Below are positions 1-5,649 of a stretch of 10,698 bases of DNA, one piece after another. The position numbers were made by a program, and so were the translations under genes. The first letter of the stretch is position 1; every line of letters begins with the position of its first letter. This DNA comes from Nitrospinota bacterium (GTDB taxonomy: Bacteria; UBA8248), in assembly GCA_029937135.1 (NCBI GenBank), contig JAPYQX010000074.1, forward strand, positions 1 to 10,698, written 5' to 3'. Under the pieces are notes generated by a model, which saw only the letters and a program-made list of their open reading frames with translations, had not been told where the DNA came from and made no database searches.

Positions 1-302
1 AAATAGAGGAGCCCCCCCGCCCCGGCCGCGCCGATGGCCGTTCCCCCGATGGAGATTGCAAGCGTCTCGATGGCGGCCCGGAAGGTGATGGCAAGGAAGC
101 TTGCTTCCGTGGCCGGCGGCCAGAAATTTCCCAAATATTCCCCGGCCTGGCCGAGCGCTTCACGGGTGAAGATTCCCCAAATTTCTCCCTCGGCCGCCGA
201 AAAACTCCATGCCAGAAGCGCCCCCAGACCGCCGAGCCAGACCCACCTATCCCGCGTGGTCGGGCGATCCGGAATCCCCGGGTTCGAGGCTGCGGCGCTC
301 AT
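1..302 (-). CDS. Second PhnE-like ABC transporter permease, N-terminal 100 residues only
   Basis: Reading the minus strand from an ATG at 302 gives an open frame to the window edge with no stop, so the C-terminal part is missing. The first 20 or so residues are polar, followed by a likely membrane segment (about 20-37) and the start of another (about 80-100). The stretch FWPPATEASFLAITF (about 60-74), followed by an ETL-type helix, aligns by eye with FLPPDLSPGFLATTL of the upstream permease, so the two are paralogous. The ATG overlaps the upstream stop in an ATGA (299-302), implying translational coupling and one operon. By family knowledge it would be an inner-membrane permease pairing with the other PhnE-like subunit under the PhnC-like ATPase. 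The EAA loop that contacts the ATPase lies outside the window. The permease assignment is fairly sure; the substrate is open. Confidence 0.8.
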   Translation of the reverse strand, partial: MSAAASNPGIPDRPTTRDRWVWLGGLGALLAWSFSAAEGEIWGIFTREALGQAGEYLGNFWPPATEASFLAITFRAAIETLAISIGGTAIGAAGAGGLLY

Positions 303-1153
303 GCGAATTTTCTCCGGAGATGGGCGCTGATCACGTCCGAGAGAGTGACCAACAGGAAAAGCTCGAGGATCAGCGTGGCCGTCCTCTGGTGCTCGAACAT
401 CCGCATCGAGATTTCGATCTGCTGGCCGAGCCCGCCCGCCCCGACGAAGCCGAGAATCGCCGCCGCCCGCATGGCGCACTCCCAGCGGTAGAGGGCGTAG
501 GAAAGAAGCGTGCGGAAGGATCCGGGAAAAACCCCGTACAGAATCGCCCGGGGGCGCGTCGAGCCGGCGGCGACGAGCGCGGCCGCCGGGCGGATGTCGG
601 TCCCCTCCATGATCTCGGCGAACACTTTTCCGAGAATGCCCGCGTAGGCGACGCCGATTCCGAGAATCCCGGCGGCGGGACCGAGCCCGGCGAGGCGGAC
701 GAACAAAAGCGCCCAGATGAGTTCGGGAATCGAGCGCATCCCGTTCAGGAGCAAGCGGGATATCCAGTAGGGAGCGGCGCTTAGGGCTCTGCGCGGGCCG
801 CCGGCGGGCGTGCCGCCCTCGAAGAGCGCGCCGCCCAGATGGAACGTGCCCGTGGCCATGAGGGCGAGCGGGATGCCGAACAACAGGGCCACCGCCATTC
901 CCGCCGTGGCGAGTTGAATGGTCTCGAGCGCGGGTTCGAGCGTCGTGGCCAGAAAACCGGGGCTCAGGTCCGGCGGGAGGAAACCCATTCCGAAATCGGC
1001 GATGGCTCCGAGCGATTCCGCGGAAAACAAGAGGGCGGGATTGAATCCCGTGTACTGAAAGCTGGCGAGAATCGCCGCGCTGGCGGCGGCGAAGATCGCA
1101 AAGCGGCCAGCCGGTAGAGGAGGGCGCGGCGGCGGCGCGGGGGAGGCGCTCAC
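299..1153 (-). CDS. phnE: PhnE-like ABC transporter permease
   Basis: This is an inner-membrane permease of the phosphonate/phosphite/phosphate-type ABC importer family, 284 aa and close to the usual 260-290. A proline-rich N-terminus (1-15) precedes a membrane segment at about 17-35. Further hydrophobic segments lie at about 75-100, 143-176 and 255-275. The ATPase-contact EAA-type loop is at about 179-210 (AEIMEGTDIRPAAALVAAGS, then a GVFPG end). The family-typical RAAAILGFVGAGGLG follows at 229-243. The start is GTG at 1153, overlapping the phnC-like stop by 4 nt (GTGA). Its own stop overlaps the next gene by 4 nt (ATGA). This tight packing argues for co-translation of ATPase and both permeases. 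The family call is secure; the symbol reflects homology, not proven phosphonate transport. Confidence 0.88.
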   Translation of the reverse strand: MSASPAPPPRPPLPAGRFAIFAAASAAILASFQYTGFNPALLFSAESLGAIADFGMGFLPPDLSPGFLATTLEPALETIQLATAGMAVALLFGIPLALMATGTFHLGGALFEGGTPAGGPRRALSAAPYWISRLLLNGMRSIPELIWALLFVRLAGLGPAAGILGIGVAYAGILGKVFAEIMEGTDIRPAAALVAAGSTRPRAILYGVFPGSFRTLLSYALYRWECAMRAAAILGFVGAGGLGQQIEISMRMFEHQRTATLILELFLLVTLSDVISAHLRRKFA

Positions 1154-1974
1154 CCGGCGAGGCTTCCCTTCATGGTCTCATCGATCCAGGCACGCGTTTC
1201 CCCCTCGGTCATATCCTCGTCTCCCTCGTAGAGGCGCATGAGAAGGTCCGCCTTGATTTCGCCGGGGGGCAGATCGAAGAATACCCGGCCCGCGTGAAGG
1301 CCGAGGATGCGCGGAAAATGCCGGAGGGCGATCGGGACATCGTGGAGATTCACGACGATGGTTTTTCCCTCCGATTCGTTTAGCTCCCTGAGGAGGGTGA
1401 TGAGAGCATCGGCGCGCGAGGGATCGACGCTGGCGACGGGTTCATCGGCGAGCAGGTGGCGGGGGTTCTGGATCAGAGCCCGGGCGATGGCCACGCGCTG
1501 CTGCTCTCCCCCGCTGAGCCGGTCGGTGCGCTCCCATAGCTTATCGAGAACGCCGACCTTGCGGGCGGCCTCGGCGGCGCTGCCGATCTCGCGGGGTGAT
1601 ATGAGCGAGTGGAGCGAGCGCAGAATGGACCATGAGGAAAGCCGCCCGGCCAGGATGTTGTGAACCGTCCGGAGCGAGGGGATCAGGTTGTGTTGTTGAT
1701 AGACGGTCCCGGTGCGGGCCCGAAGGCGGCGAAGGGCTCGCACCTTCACCCGGGACGGATCGGTACCGTTAATCCGCACCTCGCCGCTGTCGGGGCGAAG
1801 CGTCAGATTCAATAGGCGGAGCAGCGTTGTCTTCCCGGCCCCGCTCGGGCCGATGACGGCGATGGACTCCCCCTGGCGGACGGTGAGGCTCACCCCCCGT
1901 ATGGCTTCGTTCCAGTCCCCGTTGGCGAGCCGAAATCGCTTGTGGACATCCACAAGTTCGAATGCGGTATCCAA
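1150..1974 (-). CDS. phnC: PhnC-like ABC transporter ATP-binding protein
   Basis: This is the cytoplasmic ATPase subunit that powers the importer. In the 274-aa protein I see Walker A GPSGAGKT (42-49), a Q-loop (YQQHN, about 92-96), the ABC signature LSGGEQQRVAIARAL (153-167), Walker B HLLADEP (173-179) and the H-loop His211 (NLHD). The segment LAGRLSSWSILRSL (about 108-121) is typical of PhnC proteins. The start is a TTG at 1974, chosen because GGAG at 1982-1985 sits 7 nt upstream and the next residues match the family N-terminus. It lies 31 nt downstream of the binding-protein gene and overlaps the permease gene by 4 nt. The C-terminal tail after about residue 250 is acidic and variable. 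The ATPase role is certain; the substrate depends on the binding protein. Confidence 0.93.
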   Translation of the reverse strand: MDTAFELVDVHKRFRLANGDWNEAIRGVSLTVRQGESIAVIGPSGAGKTTLLRLLNLTLRPDSGEVRINGTDPSRVKVRALRRLRARTGTVYQQHNLIPSLRTVHNILAGRLSSWSILRSLHSLISPREIGSAAEAARKVGVLDKLWERTDRLSGGEQQRVAIARALIQNPRHLLADEPVASVDPSRADALITLLRELNESEGKTIVVNLHDVPIALRHFPRILGLHAGRVFFDLPPGEIKADLLMRLYEGDEDMTEGETRAWIDETMKGSLAG

Positions 1975-1981
1975 TCCTTGT

Positions 1982-1985
1982 CTCC
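1982..1985 (-). promoter_or_regulatory. Ribosome binding site of phnC-like gene (supports TTG start)
   Basis: GGAG on the minus strand, 7 nt upstream of the TTG at 1974. No ATG or GTG in frame is better placed, so this site fixes the TTG start. Confidence 0.65.
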
Positions 1986-2005
1986 GGTTCTGAGGAAATG
2001 GCGAT

Positions 2006-2890
2006 TTATTGCGTAGCGATTTTCTTCAGCAGGCCCGCATCCCTCGCCGCAGATTCGATTTCCTTGAAATCGGACGAGAAGCCGAGGACATAGCCCTCCG
2101 CGCGCTGGAGGTCGAGAATTTTCTTATGCACAGGATTTCTGTTGTCCAGTTTGAGGAAAGCGGCCGCCAGGCGGGTCAGCGTTTCCCGGGGAAGCCCGGT
2201 GCGGGCCGTCCAGTTGTAATCCACATAAGCGGGCGTGGTGTAAAAGACGCGGATTTTCCCGGGATTCAGTTTTCCGGATTCGACGAGCTTGTCCCAGACC
2301 GCTTCGTTGATGGCGCCGGCCTGAACTTTTCCGGCCTCCACCCATTTGGCCGTCGCGTCGTGCGAGCCGGAGAAACTGAATCTGGAAAAATCCCTTTCGG
2401 GGATCACACCCGCGATTTTGAGGTAAAAGCGCGGCATGAGGTGGCCCGAGGTGCTGCTTACGCTGCCGAAGGTGAAGGTTTTTCCCTTGAGATCCTTCAG
2501 GGTTTTGATCCCGCTGCCGGTAGCGGTGATGAATTTGCTCCTGAAATTCAGATCGCGCCTGCGCATGACAAGCGGAACCGCTTTACCGTTGGTGCGGATT
2601 CGGGCCTGGACGTGGGTGAAGCCCCCGTACCAGACGAGATCGACCTTGCCCGCGGCGAGGGCCTCGACGGTGGCGGCGTAATTGACCAGGGGGATGAATT
2701 TGACGCGGGCGTCAAGCTCTTTTTCCAGATACCGGGCAAGCGGCTTGAATTTGCGTATCAGCTCTGTCGGCGCCTCGTCGGGAATCGCCGAGATTCGGAG
2801 GATGGCGGCTGCCGGAGCGGCCACTGCCGTTTGCGCCGCGATGAAAACAAATCCTAGGGCGGCGAGTATTCCGAGAACCCGAATTTTCAC
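2006..2890 (-). CDS. phnD: PhnD-like periplasmic substrate-binding protein (phosphonate, phosphate-like or selenate family)
   Basis: This is a periplasmic binding protein that captures the oxyanion-type ligand for the adjacent importer. The 294-aa chain begins with a Sec signal peptide (Lys-Ile-Arg start, hydrophobic core about 5-20, probable cleavage near AVA-A at 22-25). PhnD-family landmarks follow: ISAIPDEAPTEL (33-44), DLVWYGGFTHVQAR (84-97), FGSVSSTSGHLMPRFYL (141-157), SGSHDAT (174-180) and INEAVWD (194-200). The GTG start at 2890 has AAGGAGA 8 nt upstream. It is first in its operon, 31 nt before the ATPase gene. From memory, the PDEAPTEL, GGFTxVQAR and YDYNWT combination resembles the PhnD subgroup named putative selenate-binding (TIGR04553) more than classical E. 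coli PhnD. No selenium-metabolism gene is in the window. The binding-protein call is secure; ligand identity is not. Confidence 0.88.
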   Translation of the reverse strand: MKIRVLGILAALGFVFIAAQTAVAAPAAAILRISAIPDEAPTELIRKFKPLARYLEKELDARVKFIPLVNYAATVEALAAGKVDLVWYGGFTHVQARIRTNGKAVPLVMRRRDLNFRSKFITATGSGIKTLKDLKGKTFTFGSVSSTSGHLMPRFYLKIAGVIPERDFSRFSFSGSHDATAKWVEAGKVQAGAINEAVWDKLVESGKLNPGKIRVFYTTPAYVDYNWTARTGLPRETLTRLAAAFLKLDNRNPVHKKILDLQRAEGYVLGFSSDFKEIESAARDAGLLKKIATQ

Positions 2891-2898
2891 CGTTGATG

Positions 2899-2905
2899 TC
2901 TCCTT
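2899..2905 (-). promoter_or_regulatory. Ribosome binding site of phnD-like gene (supports GTG start)
   Basis: AAGGAGA on the minus strand, 8 nt upstream of the GTG at 2890, which begins the Lys-rich signal peptide. It decides the non-ATG start. Confidence 0.75.
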
Positions 2906-2909
2906 GGAA

Positions 2910-2937
2910 AAATCGGGCTTGAGGAAATCGGGCTTGA
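2910..2937. repeat. 13-bp direct repeat in phnD leader
   Basis: AAATCGGGCTTGA occurs at 2910-2922 and again at 2925-2937, with 2 nt between copies (15-nt period). It lies in the predicted 5' leader of the binding-protein mRNA, directly upstream of its ribosome binding site. It could be a duplicated protein- or RNA-binding element, or a simple duplication. Confidence 0.8.
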
Positions 2938-2990
2938 AAAACTCGGACCGCCTGAAAACGCGGCCGAATCATGGTTGTTCATGCCCGCTC

Positions 2991-3020
2991 AGCTATAGTC
3001 AAATCCTATGACAGCTATAG
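2991..3020. repeat. Paired AGCTATAG sites (possible operator)
   Basis: AGCTATAG is at 2991-2998 and 3013-3020, with starts 22 nt apart, about two helical turns. The CTATAG core is itself palindromic. The two copies bracket the candidate minus-strand -10 element, a common arrangement for a dimeric regulator. The repeat is directly visible; the operator role is inferred. Confidence 0.5.
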
Positions 3021-3031
3021 GGATATATCAA
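3003..3031 (-). promoter_or_regulatory. Candidate sigma-70 promoter for the phnD-like operon
   Basis: On the minus strand a -35-like TTGATA (3026-3031) is followed after 17 nt by a -10-like TAGGAT (3003-3008). These match consensus at 5 of 6 and 4 of 6 positions. Transcription would start near 2996 and give a leader of about 105 nt to the GTG at 2890. The element sits among the AGCTATAG copies. Confidence 0.45.
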
Positions 3032-3063
3032 CCTTTGAAAGGTCCGGATTGAGGAGTCGTCTC

Positions 3064-3093
3064 CCGAATCCTCCCGAGGAGGTGGGGATTCGG
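3064..3093. repeat. Inverted repeat CCGAATCC / GGATTCGG with nested stem
   Basis: A perfect 8-bp inverted repeat has arms at 3064-3071 and 3086-3093. A nested CCTCC-CGA-GGAGG stem (3070-3082) lies inside, so as RNA it can fold as a strong bulged hairpin. There is no T-tract on either strand, so it is not a normal terminator. It may be a regulator site or a structured leader upstream of the acyl-CoA dehydrogenase gene. Confidence 0.6.
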
Positions 3094-3224
3094 AGGATTT
3101 CGTCTCCTTGCGGCCTTGCGCCATTCCGGGAGGGCGGATACCATCGCCTCAAATTCCAGGCTGCTTTCCTCTACTTTTGGGTCTGTTTCCGGCGCGGCGG
3201 CCCGGCAGAGCCGCCTACGCGGCC

Positions 3225-3256
3225 CGGTGGCCCAGTGGCCCAGTGGCCCAGTGGCC
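3225..3256. repeat. 8-bp tandem repeat upstream of acyl-CoA dehydrogenase start
   Basis: The unit CAGTGGCC is repeated exactly three times (3233-3240, 3241-3248, 3249-3256), preceded by one copy with a single change (CGGTGGCC, 3225-3232). The array ends 10 nt before the ribosome binding site and 22 nt before the TTG start. Its 8-nt unit is not a multiple of three, so copy-number change would not alter the protein from 3279 but would shift leader spacing and any upstream start. Confidence 0.85.
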
Positions 3257-3266
3257 GATTCTCGTG

Positions 3267-3273
3267 AAAGGAG
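3267..3273 (+). promoter_or_regulatory. Ribosome binding site fixing the TTG start of the acyl-CoA dehydrogenase
   Basis: AAAGGAG lies 5 nt upstream of the TTG at 3279. The residues after this TTG (MDFQLTDEQK) are the classic N-terminus of acyl-CoA dehydrogenases, while the in-frame upstream extension (ATG at 3108) encodes low-complexity Pro/Ala/Arg residues. Confidence 0.8.
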
Positions 3274-3278
3274 ATCTC

Positions 3279-4454
3279 TTGGATTTTCAACTCACCGATG
3301 AGCAGAAAGCGCTCCAGAAGTTGGCGCACGACTTTGCCGAACGGGAGATTCGGCCCATCGCTCACGAACAGGAGAAAATCACCGATCCTGCCCTGCGCTT
3401 TCCCTGGGAGGTGGTGGAGAAGGGGAGCCGCCTGGGACTCCGGACCCTCGCTCTTCCCGAGGAGATGGGGGGCGCCGGCGCGGATATCCTGACCCTGTGC
3501 CTGGTTGGAGAGGAAATCGCCTGGGGTGATTTGGGGATTGCCGTCACCTTCGATCAGACCTGGAAGATTTCGCATTTCTTCGAGCGCCTGGCCAATGACG
3601 AGCAGCGCGCCCGGTATTTGCCCGCGTTTCTCGAGGACCATCGCTACCACCTCGCCGTCGGCTCGACGGAGCCAAACGCCGGCTCGGACAACATCATTCC
3701 CTACAACAGCCCCGGCGCCGGGATGCGGACCACCGCCGTTCACGACGGCGATGACTGGGTGGTCAACGGCATGAAGCATTTCATCAGCAACGGCGGCATC
3801 GCCAAGCTGTATTTCATGTCGTTCCGTACCGACACAACGAAGGGCGTCAACGAGGGCGTGACGCTATTCATCGCCACCCCCGACATGGACGGTTTTTCGA
3901 TCGGACGCGTTCACGAAAAGATGGGCCAGCGTCTTTCACAAAATGCCGAGTTGATCTTCGAGAATTGCCGCGTCCCCGACGCCAACCGGTTGACCGAGGT
4001 GGGCGGGGCGATGGAGGCGCGCAAGCGATTCGTGCGCGGCTCGAACATCGAGGCGGCGGCCACCGTCCTGGGGACGGCGCGGGCCGCCTACGAGGAGGCG
4101 CTGGAGTATGCGCGAAACCGGGTGCAAGGAGGAAAGCCGATCATCGAACATCAGGCCGTCGGCTTCATGCTGTGCGACTGTTTCGCCGAATACGAAGCCT
4201 CGCGCCGGCTGCTTCACTACGCGGCCTGGACGGCGGGACAAGACGGCCTCTACGACCCGAAGATGGGTTTCATGACCAAGGTTTTTGTTTCGGAGTCGGC
4301 TTTTCGGATCGCAACGCGAGCGCTTGAGGTGTGGGGCGGCATGGGCTACATGACGGAGGCGCCGATGGAAAAATACCTGCGTGATGCGACCAGCTTCCTT
4401 CACTCGGACGGAACGAATCAAGCCATGCGGATACGGACCATGCCTTTCCTCTAG
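3279..4454 (+). CDS. Acyl-CoA dehydrogenase family flavoprotein with Asp at the catalytic-Glu position
   Basis: A 391-aa cytoplasmic FAD enzyme expected to introduce a double bond alpha,beta into an acyl-CoA and pass electrons to ETF. The N-terminal helical domain begins MDFQLTDEQK. The first family signature AVGSTEPNAGSD is at 126-137, the beta-domain VVNGMKHFISN at 161-171, and the C-terminal GGMGYMTEAPMEKYLRDA at 353-370. The position normally holding the catalytic Glu of medium-chain enzymes (E-G-T motif) reads S-D-G-T, so Asp377. At the alternative helix-G site used by isovaleryl-CoA dehydrogenase I align Ser255, with Glu258 three residues away. Asp377 is thus the leading base candidate, or Asp92 as in some alicyclic acyl-CoA dehydrogenases (from memory). 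It is the first gene of the plus-strand cluster, 15 nt before the enolase-superfamily gene. The TTG start is set by AAAGGAG. The substrate is unknown. Confidence 0.9.
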   Translation: MDFQLTDEQKALQKLAHDFAEREIRPIAHEQEKITDPALRFPWEVVEKGSRLGLRTLALPEEMGGAGADILTLCLVGEEIAWGDLGIAVTFDQTWKISHFFERLANDEQRARYLPAFLEDHRYHLAVGSTEPNAGSDNIIPYNSPGAGMRTTAVHDGDDWVVNGMKHFISNGGIAKLYFMSFRTDTTKGVNEGVTLFIATPDMDGFSIGRVHEKMGQRLSQNAELIFENCRVPDANRLTEVGGAMEARKRFVRGSNIEAAATVLGTARAAYEEALEYARNRVQGGKPIIEHQAVGFMLCDCFAEYEASRRLLHYAAWTAGQDGLYDPKMGFMTKVFVSESAFRIATRALEVWGGMGYMTEAPMEKYLRDATSFLHSDGTNQAMRIRTMPFL

Positions 4455-4469
4455 GAGATTTTTTGAAAA

Positions 4470-5558
4470 ATGCCAAAATTGAAAATCAGGGCCGTCGAAG
4501 CGACGCCGATGCCCCTGCCGCTCGCCAAGCCAATTGGAAGCGCACTCGGCACCTATACGCATATCGATTTCGCCGTGGTGACCGTCCACACCGAGGACGG
4601 GCCGAGCGGAACCGGATTTTCGATGGGTCTCGGCGGGGCCGCCACCTCCGCCATCGTCCCCTACATCGAAAACGAGCTGGCTCCCCTCGCGATTGGGCAG
4701 GATGCCCTGGCGCCCGAAGCACTCTGGCAGCGCCTATGGGGGCCGAACAAGGCGCGCCTGCGGGCCGGGCTGGGGGTGTGGGCTCTCTCGGCGATTGATA
4801 TCGCCTGCTGGGACATCCTGGGGAAGGCGGCGGGCCTGCCGCTCCACCGCCTGCTCGGCGGTTTCCGGGAGGATGTTCCCGTCTACGCGAGCGGGGGATG
4901 GCACACACTGAGCGATGCCGAGCTAGTCGCCGAGGCGCAGGATTTCGCCTCCAGGGGGTTCGGCGCCTACAAATTCAAGATCGGAACCGACCGGGACGAG
5001 GAGCGCACGGCGCTCCTTCGGCAAGAGCTGGGCGAGGATTTCACCCTGTTCGCCGATGCGAACCAGAAATACAACGTGCGCGAGGCGGTCGAGGTCTCCT
5101 GCATGCTGGCCGAGTACGGCGTCGCCTGGTTCGAGGAGCCCGTCCTCGCCGACTCGCTCGACGATCTGGCCGAGGTGGCCGAGAAGAGCATGGTCCCTGT
5201 CGGGGCGGGAGAGAATAATTATATGCGCTGGGGTTTCAGGGAGATGTGCGAACGCCGGGCGGTGGATTTTTTGCAGCCCGATGTCTGCCGGTGCGGCGGC
5301 ATCACCGAGTTCATGAAGGTGGCCCATCTGGCGGATGCATTCAACATTTCACTGAGCAGCCACCTCGTCCACGAAGTTTCGATCAGTCTCGTGGGCGCCT
5401 CGCCGAGCGGGTATATGGTGGAGTTCATGGAACTGATTCCGGCGGGCTCGCTGACCCGCGAGTTCACCGCCAGGGACGGCATGATGCGGGTGCCCGACGC
5501 ACCGGGACACGGCGTCGAGTTCACCCCGGAGGCGATTGAGAAATACGCTACTTCATGA
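4470..5558 (+). CDS. Mandelate racemase/muconate lactonizing enzyme-family protein (probable acid dehydratase or racemase)
   Basis: A 362-aa member of the enolase superfamily, mandelate-racemase subgroup. These Mg-dependent enzymes abstract the proton alpha to a carboxylate. The capping domain spans about 1-125, followed by the TIM barrel. The expected residues are all present: KxK at Lys168/Lys170 (YKFKIG), metal ligands Asp196 (DANQKY), Glu222 (FEEP) and Glu248 (GAGENNY), the Asp271/His298 dyad (QPDVCRCGG; SSHLVHE), and Glu318 (YMVEFM). This set and its numbering track mandelate racemase almost one-to-one. The complete dyad points to racemisation or to dehydration of a sugar-acid-like substrate. 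The neighbouring FAH-family and SDR genes favour an acid-sugar-type dehydratase. AGGAG overlapping the previous stop is 12 nt from the ATG, a long spacing consistent with coupled translation. Family sure, substrate open. Confidence 0.9.
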   Translation: MPKLKIRAVEATPMPLPLAKPIGSALGTYTHIDFAVVTVHTEDGPSGTGFSMGLGGAATSAIVPYIENELAPLAIGQDALAPEALWQRLWGPNKARLRAGLGVWALSAIDIACWDILGKAAGLPLHRLLGGFREDVPVYASGGWHTLSDAELVAEAQDFASRGFGAYKFKIGTDRDEERTALLRQELGEDFTLFADANQKYNVREAVEVSCMLAEYGVAWFEEPVLADSLDDLAEVAEKSMVPVGAGENNYMRWGFREMCERRAVDFLQPDVCRCGGITEFMKVAHLADAFNISLSSHLVHEVSISLVGASPSGYMVEFMELIPAGSLTREFTARDGMMRVPDAPGHGVEFTPEAIEKYATS

Positions 5559-5638
5559 AAACGGTAAGCAGCCGGCTCTTCCAGGGGAGGCGGCCCTTCC
5601 GGGAATCATCCTCTCCGGAGGAGTGGACGAGAAAACGT

Positions 5639-5644
5639 GAGGAG
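5639..5644 (+). promoter_or_regulatory. Ribosome binding site of FAH-family gene
   Basis: GAGGAG lies 5 nt upstream of the ATG at 5650. The 91-nt gap before this gene (5559-5649) is the largest inside the cluster. It shows no convincing promoter or terminator. Confidence 0.7.
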
Positions 5645-5649
5645 ATAAA

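Larger units (their letters stand above)
2891..3278. other. Divergent intergenic region between ABC operon and catabolic cluster
   Basis: This 388-nt stretch separates two divergently transcribed operons and should carry the promoters for both. I see no convincing gene. The open frames crossing it, including the upstream extension of the acyl-CoA dehydrogenase frame from 3108, lack family-like residues and a ribosome site. It holds, in order, a 13-bp direct repeat in the phnD leader, paired AGCTATAG sites with a candidate minus-strand promoter, a strong inverted repeat, and an 8-bp tandem repeat. No clear plus-strand promoter was found. Confidence 0.8.

Noticed and set aside
209..784. Plus-strand open frame of 191 codons over the permease genes
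   Set aside because: It is antisense to two homologous permeases with coupled starts. The translation is Arg/Glu/Gly-rich without hydrophobic pattern or motif.
2009..2857. Long plus-strand open frame (282 codons) antisense to the binding-protein gene
   Set aside because: It mirrors the codon structure of a well-recognised phnD-like gene in GC-rich DNA. The product is Gly/Arg/Glu-rich with no family motif, and it lacks a ribosome site.
2975..2999. Plus-strand promoter TTGTTC ... TATAGT for the catabolic cluster
   Set aside because: The spacer is only 13 nt, too short for a sigma-70 promoter. No better plus-strand pair was found.
3108..3278. Upstream extension of the acyl-CoA dehydrogenase as a possible targeting or extra domain
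   Set aside because: The 57 residues are Pro/Ala/Arg low complexity and include the tandem repeat. No ribosome site precedes 3108, while a good one precedes the TTG at 3279.
3936..4589. Minus-strand open frame of 217 codons across the acyl-CoA dehydrogenase end
   Set aside because: It is antisense to conserved dehydrogenase and enolase coding sequence, His/Arg-rich, with no motif; a compositional shadow.
5600..5630. Short TCCTC-GAGGA stem before the FAH-family gene as a terminator
   Set aside because: Only about 5 bp with a 4-nt loop and no U-tract; too weak to call.
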